From: Salinibacterium sp. SWN248 | GTDB taxonomy: Bacteria > Actinomycetota > Actinomycetes > Actinomycetales > Microbacteriaceae | Direction: 5' to 3' | DNA length: 64,000 bases | NCBI RefSeq assembly: GCF_015864575.1 | Contig: NZ_JADYWW010000001.1 | Span: 248,001-312,000, forward strand | Part shown: one piece after another, positions 1-10,985 of the stretch | Position numbering within the stretch: position 1 is the first letter of the stretch | How the letters are laid out: each line of letters opens with the position of its first letter | Notes under the pieces: generated by a model | Told to the model about the DNA's origin: nothing | What the model saw: the letters and a program-made list of their open reading frames with translations, nothing else | Database searches by the model: none | Made by a program: the position numbers and the translations under genes

Positions 1-2218
1 CGAAGCCACCCTCAGTGACGACGAACACGAAGCCACTGTCGGGCACCACACTCGCGCTGAGCAGCTGGTCATCCTCACGGAAGCTCATACCCATCACACC
101 CGACGTTGAACGACCCATGGGGCGCAACGCTTCATCGGATGCCGTGAAGCGAATCGACATTCCCTTGCGCGACACCAACAACACGTCGTCGGTGTTCTCC
201 ACCAGCAGGGCCGACACGAGTTCGTCACCTTCCCGCAGATTCACGGCGATGATGCCACCGCTGCGGTTGGTGTCGTATTCCGCGAGGGCCGTCTTCTTGA
301 CGAGACCGTTGAGCGTGGCCAGCACTAGGTAGGTGGACTGCTCGTAGTCGCGGATGTCGAGAATCTGAGCGATCTCTTCGCCGGGCTGCAGCGCCAAGAA
401 GTTGGCAACGTGCTGCCCCTTGGCATCCCGGCCACCCTCTTGCAACTCGTAGGCCTTGGCGCGGTACACGCGGCCGGTGTTCGTGAAGAACAGCAACCAG
501 TGGTGTGTCGTGGTGACGAACAAGTGGTCAACGATGTCATCGGCGCGGAGTTGCGCGCCCTTGACTCCCTTGCCTCCGCGGTGCTGGCTGCGGTAGTTGT
601 CGCTGCGGGTGCGCTTGACGTAACCGCCGCGCGTCACAGTAACCACCATCTCCTCTTCGGGGATGAGGTCTTCCATGCTCATGTCGCCATCGAAACCCAT
701 CATGATTTCGGTGCGGCGGTCGTCGCCGTATTTGGCAAGCAACTCCGTCAGTTCTTCACTGACGATGTTGCTCTGGCGTTCCTTGCTCGCAATGATGGCC
801 TTGAATTCAACAATTTCGAGCTCGATAGCATCGTGCTCGTCGATGATCTTCTGGCGCTCGAGGGCTGCGAGTCGACGCAGCTGCATGTCGAGAATTGCGC
901 GAGCCTGAATTTCATCGATGTCGAGGAGATCAATCAATCCGTTGCGGGCATCTTCAACGGTGGGCGAACGACGGATGAGGGCAATAACCTCATCAAGAGC
1001 GTCTAGAGCCTTGAGGTAACCACGCAAGATGTGGGCACGTTCTTCAGCCTTGCGAAGGCGGAATTCGGTGCGGCGAACGATCACTTCGATCTGATGGGTA
1101 GCCCACTCAGTGATGAAGCCATCGATCGAGAGCGTGCGCGGAATGCCATCGACAATTGCGAGCATGTTCGCGCCGAAGTTTTCCTGCAGCTGCGTGTGCT
1201 TGTAGAGGTTGTTGAGAACAACCTTCGCCACAGCATCGCGCTTGAGCACGATGACGAGGCGCTGGCCCGTGCGGCCCGAAGTCTCATCGCGGATGTCGGC
1301 GATGCCGGCAAGCTTGCCGTCCTTGACGAGGTCGGCGATTTTCAGTGCCAGGTTGTCGGGATTCACCTGGTACGGGAGCTCGGTGACGACGAGGCACGTG
1401 CGACCCTGAAGTTCTTCGACATTAACTACGGCACGCATCGTGATCGAGCCACGACCCGTGCGGTACGCATCCTGAATTCCCTTGATACCCAGAATCTGCG
1501 CGCCAGTCGGGAAGTCAGGTCCCTTGATGCGCTGAATCAGCGCCTCAACGAGCTCTTCGTGAGAAGCATCCGGGTTGGCCAAGTGCCAGAGAGCACCCTC
1601 GCCAACTTCGCGGAGGTTGTGCGGCGGGATATTCGTGGCCATACCGACCGCGATACCCACTGAACCATTGACGAGCAGGTTCGGGAAGCGGCTCGGGAGA
1701 ACCGTGGGCTCTTGAGTGCGACCGTCATAGTTGTCTTGGAAGTCGACGGTGTCTTCTTCAATGTCCCGCACCATTTCCATAGCGAGCGGGGCCATCTTGG
1801 TTTCCGTGTAACGGTGGGCAGCAGCACCATCGTTACCGGGAGATCCGAAGTTTCCTTGGCCTAGCGCCAGTGGATAACGAAGGCTCCACGGCTGAACCAA
1901 ACGAACGAGCGCGTCGTAGACCGACGAGTCACCGTGCGGGTGGAACTGCCCCATGACATCACCGATGACACGGGTGCACTTGGAGAAACCCTTGTCTGGG
2001 CGGTAGCCACCGTCGTACATTGCGTAAATAACGCGACGGTGCACAGGCTTCAAACCATCGCGCACCTCGGGAAGCGCACGACCCACGATGACGCTCATCG
2101 CGTAGTCGAGGTAGGAGCGCTGCATCTCCAGTTGAAGATCGACCTGGTTAATCTTGTCGTGCCGGTCGTCTACGGGTGCATCTTTGAAGGTCTTCTTCGG
2201 AGTTTCTTCGTCAGCCAT
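1..2218 (-). CDS. gyrA: DNA gyrase subunit A, C-terminus cut by window edge
   Basis: Breakage-reunion subunit of the type II topoisomerase that introduces negative supercoils with GyrB. The first 739 or so codons are visible; the frame is still open at base 1, so roughly the last hundred residues lie outside. The start at 2218 begins MADEETPKK. The active-site tyrosine is Tyr137 in the AAHRYTE motif. The quinolone-resistance region reads [12 protein letters not shown] (residues 93-104), with serine at both 98 and 99 and Asp102, which is the usual drug-sensitive type. The later part covers the tower/coiled-coil region and the first beta-pinwheel blades of the C-terminal DNA-wrapping domain. 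It follows gyrB by 59 bases and is probably co-transcribed with it. Identity is certain. Confidence 0.98.
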   Translation of the reverse strand, partial: MADEETPKKTFKDAPVDDRHDKINQVDLQLEMQRSYLDYAMSVIVGRALPEVRDGLKPVHRRVIYAMYDGGYRPDKGFSKCTRVIGDVMGQFHPHGDSSVYDALVRLVQPWSLRYPLALGQGNFGSPGNDGAAAHRYTETKMAPLAMEMVRDIEEDTVDFQDNYDGRTQEPTVLPSRFPNLLVNGSVGIAVGMATNIPPHNLREVGEGALWHLANPDASHEELVEALIQRIKGPDFPTGAQILGIKGIQDAYRTGRGSITMRAVVNVEELQGRTCLVVTELPYQVNPDNLALKIADLVKDGKLAGIADIRDETSGRTGQRLVIVLKRDAVAKVVLNNLYKHTQLQENFGANMLAIVDGIPRTLSIDGFITEWATHQIEVIVRRTEFRLRKAEERAHILRGYLKALDALDEVIALIRRSPTVEDARNGLIDLLDIDEIQARAILDMQLRRLAALERQKIIDEHDAIELEIVEFKAIIASKERQSNIVSEELTELLAKYGDDRRTEIMMGFDGDMSMEDLIPEEEMVVTVTRGGYVKRTRSDNYRSQHRGGKGVKGAQLRADDIVDHLFVTTTHHWLLFFTNTGRVYRAKAYELQEGGRDAKGQHVANFLALQPGEEIAQILDIRDYEQSTYLVLATLNGLVKKTALAEYDTNRSGGIIAVNLREGDELVSALLVENTDDVLLVSRKGMSIRFTASDEALRPMGRSTSGVMGMSFREDDQLLSASVVPDSGFVFVVTEGGF

Positions 2219-2277
2219 TAAGTGTCAATTCCAGTCTGTGTCAGTCGCGAGTGCGGGCGCCGTGTGCTCTGAACGAG

Positions 2278-4278
<2,001 letters not shown>

Positions 4279-4438
4279 TTAGGCTCCTGCCGCTAGTTCA
4301 CGCTGGCCATTCGGAGAGGATAACTCCCTGAGGAGGCGCGTCCGACGGCTTCTGCGATTCTACCAAATTCCGAGAGGCTGCGGCGCTCAAATTGCCTTCT
4401 GCGGGAGTTTCTTTAGTAGCGTGACCTATTTTGCCTTC

Positions 4439-4939
4439 CTAGCCGTAAGTATCTCGCGGGCCCCTACCTGGAATTGATCTGGGGCCTCTTTTCCACGAAG
4501 GGGCGTTGGGCCCTTCAAAGCGCACGGATTCCACGCCTGCTTCTGGATGCTGTTGAGCAATCGTCGTTGTGATGTGTCCCCGCATGAGTCGAAGCTGAGT
4601 TGCCCACGCTGTCGAATCGCACCGAATGGTGAGAACACCCTCTTCAATTCCGATCGGTTCAGAATGTTCCGCAGTCTCGGCACCGACGATTGTTGTCCAC
4701 GCTAAGAGCAATTCGGAGCGCGCCAGCGGAGAACTCCACCCCATACTCACGGTGAGGCTATCCATCACATCGCCTAATCCATGCGGATCGCGACCGGGAG
4801 CAAAAGGCACGCTTGTGCCGGGTTCTTTACGATTGCGCTTGCGCGCCATATAGGAACGTTTACTGGCATCGCCAAAAACATCGCGGAATCTGAGGTAGAC
4901 CGCTACGTGTTCATCCACAGCGGGATCGCGGTCATTCAT
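4439..4939 (-). CDS. dciA: DciA-like DUF721 protein, DnaB helicase operator
   Basis: A 166-residue DUF721 protein. The family includes DciA, which recruits or activates the replicative helicase DnaB in bacteria that lack DnaC or DnaI loaders. The core is residues 55-145: GLGDVMDSLTVSMGWSS, then TTIVGAETAEHSEPIGIEEGVLTIRCDSTAWATQL (given here only in outline), the usual KH-like DciA fold. The N-terminal 50 residues are charged and basic (KRNRKEPGTS), and the tail is Pro/Arg/Gly-rich and probably disordered. The start overlaps the end of recF by 8 bases, so translation is probably coupled. It is placed between recF and gyrB as in most actinobacteria. The helicase role is taken from the family, not shown by this sequence. 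Confidence 0.9.
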   Translation of the reverse strand: MNDRDPAVDEHVAVYLRFRDVFGDASKRSYMARKRNRKEPGTSVPFAPGRDPHGLGDVMDSLTVSMGWSSPLARSELLLAWTTIVGAETAEHSEPIGIEEGVLTIRCDSTAWATQLRLMRGHITTTIAQQHPEAGVESVRFEGPNAPSWKRGPRSIPGRGPRDTYG

Positions 4940-6095
4940 TGCTGATTACCTCCCCGGCGCTGATGTGAACCACATTCGCGGCGAGCTCGGTCGGAACGTC
5001 TCCGAAGACTGCGGCCGTAATGAGCACCTGCTCGAATCCTGCGATCGACGTCGCCAATCGTTCGCGACGAGATTGATCGAGCTCAGCAAAGACATCATCC
5101 AAAATCAGCACGGGGTCTCCGGCTGAAGACTCACGACGCAACAGCTCGGCGGATGCCAATTTCAGTGCGAGGGCGAATGACCAGGATTCACCGTGGCTGG
5201 CATACCCTCGCGCCGGCAACCCATTGAGTCCGAAGATGAGGTCATCGCGGTGTGGCCCTACGAGAGTTATTGCCCGGTCTCGTTCTGCTTTTCTTACGGA
5301 TGCCAAGGCGGCAGTAAACGATGCAGTCGCGTCAGCGACCGAAATTATTTCACCGACTGCACTGGTGGCCACGGCGTTCTCAGGGTCATCCTGCCGCGAA
5401 ATGATGCTCAGCGAGTTTGCTAATGACGCACCGTGATCGGCACCGACAATGCGTTCGTACGCACTCGAAACCTCCGGGCTTAAGTCGGCGACCAGTGCGC
5501 TGCGGGCGCTTATGATTTCGGAACCAAATGCAACGAGCCGCTCATCCCACACATCAAGGGTGCTTAATTGGGTGTCCCTAACACCGGATGCGCGTGCCGA
5601 CTTCAGCAGCATGTTGCGTTGTTTCACGACACGTTCGTAATCGCTCATCACGCCGCTAAAGCGCGGAGAGCGAAGCACGAGAAGTTCATCGATGAAGCGT
5701 CGACGACCCGAAGGTTCGCCGCGCACGAGCGCCAGATCTTCGGGCGCGAAGAGAACACTCGAGAAGTAGCGCGGAAGTTCGCGGGTGCGGATGACCGAAC
5801 GATTGATCTGGGCACGGTTAGCCCCAGATCGATTGATCTGTACCTCAGCCAGAAACTTTCGTTCGTTGTGTTCGAGACGAACTCGAACAATCGCGGCATC
5901 CGTCGACTGCCGAACCATGGCGTGATCTGTAGAAACACGGTGTGAACCAAGGGTGCTCAAGAAGCCGAGCGCCTCGACCAAATTTGTTTTGCCTTGACCA
6001 TTCGAACCAACAATGAGGGTCGGTCCTGCCCCGAGTTCAAGAGTCAGGCCCTTGTAATTACGAAAGTCCTTGAGCTCCACATGAGTTACACGCAT
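4932..6095 (-). CDS. recF: DNA replication and repair protein RecF
   Basis: SMC-like ATPase that helps load RecA at single-strand gaps together with RecO and RecR. 387 residues, the usual length. The N-terminus MRVTHVELKDFRNY and the Walker A GSNGQGKT (residues 30-37) are diagnostic. The Walker B region LILDDVFAELD lies at about residues 330-340. The gene follows gnd by 11 bases and overlaps dciA, so it sits in a dnaN-gnd-recF-dciA transcription run. Identity is secure. Confidence 0.97.
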   Translation of the reverse strand: MRVTHVELKDFRNYKGLTLELGAGPTLIVGSNGQGKTNLVEALGFLSTLGSHRVSTDHAMVRQSTDAAIVRVRLEHNERKFLAEVQINRSGANRAQINRSVIRTRELPRYFSSVLFAPEDLALVRGEPSGRRRFIDELLVLRSPRFSGVMSDYERVVKQRNMLLKSARASGVRDTQLSTLDVWDERLVAFGSEIISARSALVADLSPEVSSAYERIVGADHGASLANSLSIISRQDDPENAVATSAVGEIISVADATASFTAALASVRKAERDRAITLVGPHRDDLIFGLNGLPARGYASHGESWSFALALKLASAELLRRESSAGDPVLILDDVFAELDQSRRERLATSIAGFEQVLITAAVFGDVPTELAANVVHISAGEVISNE

Positions 6096-6106
6096 TGCGG
6101 CGAAGC

Positions 6107-7003
6107 TTAACTCTTGCGGACGCTATGCCCGCCGAACTGATTGCGGAGAGCGGCGACCGCCTTCATAGAAGGGGAGTCTTCTTGGCGAGAAACAAAGCGC
6201 GCAAAAATGGCGGCACTAATAGTCGGAACAGCAACGGCCTGGTTGAGGGCTTCGTGCACGGTCCAACGGCCCTCCCCTGAATCCTCGACGTAGCCAGCAA
6301 TGTCAGCAAATTCGGGATCTTCTTCGAGAGCTTTGACGAGAAGTTCAAGCAACCAGGAGCGAACGACTGTTCCTCGCTGCCAGGCTTTGAAGGTGCCGGG
6401 AACGTCTTCGATGAGATCCTTGCGGCTGTCGAGGAGTTCGAAACCTTCGGCCCAGGCCTGCATAAGGGCATATTCGATGCCATTGTGGACCATCTTGGCG
6501 TAGTGACCTGCTCCAACGGGGCCAGCATGAACAAAACCCTCTTCGCGCGGGCCTTCGGGGCGAAGCGCGTCGAAGATCGGCATCGCTCGTTCGATATCCG
6601 TCTTGTCCCCACCGGCCATCAGCCCGTAGCCGTTTTCAAGTCCCCAGATTCCGCCAGACACTCCAACATCTACGAAGGAAAGTTTGAGTTCTGCGAGCTG
6701 ATCACGGTGAAGTTGGTCATCGGTAAACCGGGTGTTTCCACCATCGATGACGAGATCGCCCGGTGTGAGCAATGCCGCAACATCGGTAATTACAGAATCT
6801 GTGATCGTGCCGGAAGGAACCATGACCCAAATAATTCGGGGTGAAGGCAGCGCATCTACAAGATCCGACAACGCTGTGACATCACTCACCTCAGGATTGG
6901 GGTCGTAGCCCGTCACTGTGAGGCCATGAGCTCGCATGCGCTCGCGCATGTTGCCGCCCATTTTTCCTAGGCCAATAATTCCAACATGCATGATTTCTGC
7001 CAT
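6107..7003 (-). CDS. gnd: 6-phosphogluconate dehydrogenase (decarboxylating), short YqeC/GndA-like form
   Basis: Oxidatively decarboxylates 6-phosphogluconate to ribulose 5-phosphate in the pentose phosphate pathway. At 298 residues it belongs to the short class (about 300 residues), not the 470-residue dimeric enzyme. A Rossmann motif GLGKMGG lies at residues 11-17, the substrate-binding stretch SGGIWGLENGYG near 120, and the catalytic lysine motif HYAKMVHNGIEY near 170. The short class often prefers NAD, but cofactor choice is an inference. It sits between dnaN and recF with 3 and 11 base gaps, a placement common in actinobacteria and presumably co-transcribed with the replication genes. 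A start four codons further in (MHVGIIG) is also possible. Confidence 0.93.
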   Translation of the reverse strand: MAEIMHVGIIGLGKMGGNMRERMRAHGLTVTGYDPNPEVSDVTALSDLVDALPSPRIIWVMVPSGTITDSVITDVAALLTPGDLVIDGGNTRFTDDQLHRDQLAELKLSFVDVGVSGGIWGLENGYGLMAGGDKTDIERAMPIFDALRPEGPREEGFVHAGPVGAGHYAKMVHNGIEYALMQAWAEGFELLDSRKDLIEDVPGTFKAWQRGTVVRSWLLELLVKALEEDPEFADIAGYVEDSGEGRWTVHEALNQAVAVPTISAAIFARFVSRQEDSPSMKAVAALRNQFGGHSVRKS

Positions 7004-7006
7004 GAC

Positions 7007-8152
7007 CTACCTCAACAAAAGGTTGGGCTGCAGGAGGTACTTGTAGTTATCGCTGCCCGGCTGATCCTTCGACGACTGACTTGTAATGAGCACCGGGCCA
7101 GGCTTGTTCGGATTTTCGGTTTTGGTAAACGAAATTCGTACAAATTCTGAATGCACCGAACTCAAGCCATCAATCAAGAACTGAGGCTTGAGCGAAACGA
7201 CCGTGTCATCGCCGGTCAAGAAGGCATCGATGGTCTCGGATGCCTGAGCTTGCTCGGATCCGATCGCTTCCAAAGTCACACCTTCAGTCGTGAAAGTGAA
7301 GCGCAACGCGGCTTCCCGCTCGAGCACGAGAGAGACTCGACGAACTGCCTCGATGAGCTCGCCCGTGTTCATGACAGCGAAGTTATCCACAGTCTCGGGA
7401 AAAAGTCGGCGAACCGGTGGAAAGTTGCCCTTGATAAGCAACGACGTCACAGTTTTTCTGTCTGCTTGGAACGCGATGAGCTCGCGTTCGTCAGAACTCG
7501 TGATGGCGACGGAAATCTCTCCGCTGTTGCCGAAAGTCTTTCCCACTTCAACCAAAGTCTTGGCCGGCACCAGGGCTGTTGCTGCTTCGACTCCGGATGC
7601 TCCGGCATCCCATTCGATGTCACGAACTGCTACTCGGTAGCGGTCAGTGGCAACAAGCGAGATGTTATTTTCAGAAACTTCGAGCTGCACACCTGTAATG
7701 ACCGGGGTGACGTCGTCACGCGATGCAGCCACGGCGACCTGAGAAATTGCGGCGGCAAAGAGATCAGCCTTGAGCGTTCCGACCTTGTCGGAGATCTGAG
7801 GAAGTGAGGGATACTCTTCAACCGGCATGCTCGACAAGGTGAAATGACCGGTGCCACACGCAACAGTAATTTTGTTGTCTTCGGTGCTAAAACGCACGGG
7901 AGCATTGGGAAGTCGGCTGGCAATATCTGCCAAAAGCTTGCCAGAAACCAATACGCGACCGGGCTCTTCGACCTCGGCGATGATCTGTGTTCGAGCGGAA
8001 ACTTCGTAGTCGAACGACGAAAGAGTGAGCCCTTCGTCGGTAGCTTCGATCAAGACACCGCTCAGAATCGGCAGCGTTGTTCGCTGCGGCAACAGTTTTA
8101 CCGCGAACGAAACCGCCTCGCTGAAGACGTCACGATTGACTTGAAACTTCAT
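7007..8152 (-). CDS. dnaN: DNA polymerase III beta subunit (sliding clamp)
   Basis: Ring-shaped processivity clamp for DNA polymerase III, 381 residues, normal for the family. The N-terminus MKFQVNRDVFSEAVSFAVKLL and the three repeated clamp domains, with the motif LISGVLIE-type strand near residue 30 (here LPILSGVLIEA), identify it. The C-terminus YKYLLQPNLLLR is a slightly altered form of the usual YLVMPMRL end. It is separated from dnaA by 326 bases of origin-like sequence and is followed 3 bases later by gnd. A perfect DnaA box lies within it (7383-7391). Confidence 0.97.
   Translation of the reverse strand: MKFQVNRDVFSEAVSFAVKLLPQRTTLPILSGVLIEATDEGLTLSSFDYEVSARTQIIAEVEEPGRVLVSGKLLADIASRLPNAPVRFSTEDNKITVACGTGHFTLSSMPVEEYPSLPQISDKVGTLKADLFAAAISQVAVAASRDDVTPVITGVQLEVSENNISLVATDRYRVAVRDIEWDAGASGVEAATALVPAKTLVEVGKTFGNSGEISVAITSSDERELIAFQADRKTVTSLLIKGNFPPVRRLFPETVDNFAVMNTGELIEAVRRVSLVLEREAALRFTFTTEGVTLEAIGSEQAQASETIDAFLTGDDTVVSLKPQFLIDGLSSVHSEFVRISFTKTENPNKPGPVLITSQSSKDQPGSDNYKYLLQPNLLLR
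7383..7391 (+). promoter_or_regulatory. DnaA box TTATCCACA inside dnaN
   Basis: A second perfect TTATCCACA, on the plus strand, within the dnaN coding sequence about 770 bases from its start codon. It could extend the DnaA-binding territory of the origin or be incidental to the protein sequence. Confidence 0.5.
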
Positions 8153-8478
8153 GAACTACCCCTAACCGGATCACGCTCTGGCCGTTAATACTGGCACAGC
8201 CAATCCACTTGCGAACTACAGGTTATTTGGGATTCAAATTTCATTCTTTAAAGGTCACACTCTTAACCGTTGTGGATTCTGTGAATAACTCGACGGATTT
8301 CATGTAATTACTGGAAACTACATTCGTGTGACTTGTTGACGAGCAGTGGAGAACACTCGCACTCTTCGTGGAAACTCGAATCACAGGAATTCTTGATTCC
8401 ACAGAAATTTTCTTGTGGTCAACAATCTTTCCGGCGAGTTGGGGAGGTTATCCCCAAGTTATCCCCAAGTAGGAAAAC
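8153..8478. other. dnaN-dnaA intergenic region, candidate oriC
   Basis: 326 bases without a gene, visibly more AT-rich than its surroundings. DnaA-box-like sites: TTATTCACA (minus strand, 8280-8288), an adjoining weaker GAATCCACA (8271-8279), TTGACCACA (minus, near 8413-8421), and two tandem TTATCCCCA at 8448-8456 and 8459-8467, spaced 11 bases. In Streptomyces and Mycobacterium the origin lies between dnaA and dnaN, and gene orientation diverges around dnaA here. The segment also holds the dnaN promoter. The exact unwinding site cannot be fixed by eye. Confidence 0.7.
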
Positions 8479-9894
8479 CTATTTTTGGCTGAAACGCTGG
8501 TTTTGTTTGATGCGGCTAGTGAGCTCGGTGACCTGGTTATAGATCGAGCGACGCTCTTTCATGAGCTCGGTGATCTTCTTGTTGGCGTACATCACGGTGG
8601 TGTGATCGCGGTTTCCGAACAGCTGACCAATCTTGGGCAAAGAGAGGTTCGTCATTTCTCGACAGAGGTACATCGCGATCTGACGTGCTGTGGCGATGGC
8701 TTGCGAACGAGAAGAGCCATAGAGGTCGTCAACCGAAAGCTTGAAGTAGTCAGCGGTGTGATTGATGATGTCGACTGGCGCGATGACGTTGTCTTCATCA
8801 AGAGTGATGAGATCTTTCAACACGGTCTGTACAAGAGCCATGTCGACTTCGGTGCGGTTGAGGCTCGCAAACGCGGTAACCCGAATCAACGTTCCTTCGA
8901 GCTCACGAATATTTGACGAGACCTTCGACGCCATGAATTCGAGGATGTCGTTGCCCACCTGCATCTTCTCGCTCTGGGCCTTTTTGCGAAGAATAGCGAT
9001 TCGCGTTTCAAGGTCTGGCGCCTGGACGTCAGTAATCAGGCCCCACTCGAAGCGTGACCGCATCCGATCTTCAAAGCCGGTGAGGTGCTTCGGGGGCAGA
9101 TCACTGGTGATGACCACTTGCTTGTTGTGATCGTGCAAGGTGTTGAAAGTGTGGAAGAAGGCCTCCTGAGTGGAGTCCTTACCCTGCAGGAACTGGATGT
9201 CATCGATAAGCAGAATGTCGATCTCACGGTAGCGAGACTGAAATACTGACGCCCGGTTATTAGCGATCGAGTTGATGAAGTCGTTCGTGAATTCTTCTGA
9301 GCTCACGTAACGCACTCGGATGCCGGGGTACAGGCTTTCGGCATAGTGCCCGATGGCGTGCAACAAGTGAGTTTTACCTAGACCCGACTCTCCATAAATG
9401 AAGAGGGGGTTGTAGGCCTTGGCCGGCGCTTCAGCTACGGCGACTGCCGCGGCGTGAGCGAAACGGTTGGATCCACCAATGACGAAATTGTCAAAGCTGT
9501 ATTTGGGGTTGAGTCGCGAATCGCTGCGACGAGGTGTTGATGTTTCGACAGGCTTTTGTGGTGTCGGTTCGATGTAGGGCTGCTCGGTGCGCGGTATTTC
9601 TTGCGAAAGCGCATCTTGCTGGATTTCTGGGTTTACGACGGTGGCGAAGTTCGAAATGCCGTGTTCGTCGTCGAGAGCTGCAATCGCGTCGATGAATGGC
9701 TGGCGAAGTCGCTGCTCGAGCATTCCGCGCGTGAGCTCGTTGGGAACCTCGAGATAGAGGGTGCCGGCCATGACGCCTTTTGGTTCAACCAGGTTCACGA
9801 ACCCCTGTAGTTGAGGGGTAATTCGCTCATCACCGTTGAGGTGTGTCAGAACTGTTTGCCACAGTCCTTTAGTCGGGTCGGGTGTTTCCGACAT
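8479..9894 (-). CDS. dnaA: Chromosomal replication initiator protein DnaA
   Basis: Binds DnaA boxes at oriC and opens the duplex. 471 residues: N-terminal domain I (1-90), a Pro/Thr-rich linker (about 95-125), AAA+ domain III with Walker A GESGLGKT (168-175) and Walker B LLIDDIQF (228-234), and a C-terminal helix-turn-helix domain IV with the signature RDHTTVMYA (429-437). The linker is much shorter than in Streptomyces. A GGGAAAAGA precedes the ATG. It is flanked on both sides by DnaA-box-containing intergenic DNA, so autoregulation is likely. Confidence 0.98.
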   Translation of the reverse strand: MSETPDPTKGLWQTVLTHLNGDERITPQLQGFVNLVEPKGVMAGTLYLEVPNELTRGMLEQRLRQPFIDAIAALDDEHGISNFATVVNPEIQQDALSQEIPRTEQPYIEPTPQKPVETSTPRRSDSRLNPKYSFDNFVIGGSNRFAHAAAVAVAEAPAKAYNPLFIYGESGLGKTHLLHAIGHYAESLYPGIRVRYVSSEEFTNDFINSIANNRASVFQSRYREIDILLIDDIQFLQGKDSTQEAFFHTFNTLHDHNKQVVITSDLPPKHLTGFEDRMRSRFEWGLITDVQAPDLETRIAILRKKAQSEKMQVGNDILEFMASKVSSNIRELEGTLIRVTAFASLNRTEVDMALVQTVLKDLITLDEDNVIAPVDIINHTADYFKLSVDDLYGSSRSQAIATARQIAMYLCREMTNLSLPKIGQLFGNRDHTTVMYANKKITELMKERRSIYNQVTELTSRIKQNQRFSQK

Positions 9895-10181
9895 TCTTTT
9901 CCCATCCCTTGGCAGTATTTACTCACAGGCTTATCCACTGGTGAGTACAGCTATTCTCGCTGAAATACTGCGGTCTTTTGGCCGTTGTGCACTGATAGTC
10001 ATCGTAGTTGTCCACAGCATGTCGTTACCAATAAGGATGTATTCTGTGTGGATAATGCGCCGTTGCACAAAGTGTGGTTTGACCGCACCCGTTTAACGCC
10101 GTAGTTTTAATCAGTTGACTTCTGGCCCTTGGGCCTACCAATTCTTCCCGGCTGCTAGAGCTGGGCCTTGGAGATATAGCT
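9895..10181. other. dnaA-rpmH divergent intergenic region with DnaA boxes
   Basis: 287 bases holding the divergent promoters of dnaA and rpmH. DnaA-box matches: TTATCCACT (9931-9939), TTGTGCACT (9985-9993), TTGTCCACA (10008-10016) and a perfect TTATCCACA on the minus strand (10047-10055). The box density is at least as high as on the dnaN side, so this segment could regulate dnaA or form part of a bipartite origin. It is the point where gene direction switches from minus to plus. Confidence 0.65.
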
Positions 10182-10319
10182 ATGAGCAAGAGAACTTTTC
10201 AGCCCAACAACCGTCGCCGCGCGAAGGTTCACGGTTTCCGTCTGCGTATGCGCACCCGCGCGGGTCGCTCGATCCTGAGCGCTCGTCGCCGCAAGGGACG
10301 CACCGAACTCTCCGCGTAA
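10182..10319 (+). CDS. rpmH: 50S ribosomal protein L34
   Basis: A 45-residue very basic protein, [19 protein letters not shown] at its start and ending [11 protein letters not shown], an exact family profile. A GGAG lies about ten bases before the ATG at 10182. It begins the rightward operon and is followed 9 bases later by rnpA, the near-universal arrangement next to the origin. Confidence 0.98.
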   Translation: MSKRTFQPNNRRRAKVHGFRLRMRTRAGRSILSARRRKGRTELSA

Positions 10320-10328
10320 TCTCGTCCG

Positions 10329-10670
10329 GTGTTGTCTAAGGCAAACCGTGTGGCGCTTCCGAGCGATTTTCGCTTGGCGGTGCGTCGCGGTCGTCGTTTC
10401 ACAGCACCGCACTGCGTTGTCCACATTGTGAACAATGAGCGGTCTCAGGGCGTTCGCTTTGGTTTCATTGTTTCTAAAGCGGTTGGCAATGCGGTTGTAC
10501 GCAATCGAGTTCGGCGTCGGCTTCGCGCTGCTGCTGCTCAACTTCTTCCTCACGTCCAGTCGAATGTAGACATTGTGGTTCGTGCTCTGGCAGGTTCTGA
10601 GCAAGCTGAGTGCACTACGCTTCAGGCTGAGATTGCAGAAGGGATTGACCGCATCGTGGTGAAGGTATGA
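10329..10670 (+). CDS. rnpA: Ribonuclease P protein component
   Basis: Protein cofactor of RNase P, which trims the 5' leader of tRNA precursors. 113 residues starting at GTG 10329 (then TTG TCT AAG). The RNR signature appears as VVRNRVRRRLR at about residues 57-67, and FGFIVSKAVGNAV precedes it, as in the family. The stop overlaps the start of yidD (ATGA at 10667), so the two are translationally coupled. Confidence 0.95.
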   Translation: MLSKANRVALPSDFRLAVRRGRRFTAPHCVVHIVNNERSQGVRFGFIVSKAVGNAVVRNRVRRRLRAAAAQLLPHVQSNVDIVVRALAGSEQAECTTLQAEIAEGIDRIVVKV

Positions 10671-10978
10671 GTTCCGTCGTTACGTTCGCGCTGCTCATCC
10701 CGCGAAACCTCTGTGTTCTCATTTTGCGCGTCTACCGTGCAGTCATATCTCCGCTGTACGGAGACGTCTGCCGGTATTACCCGTCGTGCTCTCACTACAC
10801 TCTTCAAGCTATTCAGCAGCACGGTGTTTTCCGTGGTGTGTGGCTTGGCTCTCGTCGAATCCTTCGCTGCCACCCGTGGGCAGAGGGCGGTATCGACGAC
10901 ATCCCGGCTCGCCGGCATGACCGCTACCAGATCACCCGGTTCGGCTTTGTTATAGCCGCAAGCCACGAAAGGGGCTAA
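10667..10978 (+). CDS. yidD: Membrane protein insertion efficiency factor YidD
   Basis: A small (103 residues) membrane-associated protein that helps insert proteins with YidC. The family motif CRYYPSCSHY lies at residues 35-44, followed by LGSRRILRCHPW near 62-73. Four bases overlap rnpA, and yidC follows 7 bases later. The C-terminal 25 residues (RYQITRFGFVIAASHERG) are variable in the family. Confidence 0.95.
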   Translation: MSSVVTFALLIPRNLCVLILRVYRAVISPLYGDVCRYYPSCSHYTLQAIQQHGVFRGVWLGSRRILRCHPWAEGGIDDIPARRHDRYQITRFGFVIAASHERG

Positions 10979-10985
10979 CCACTTC

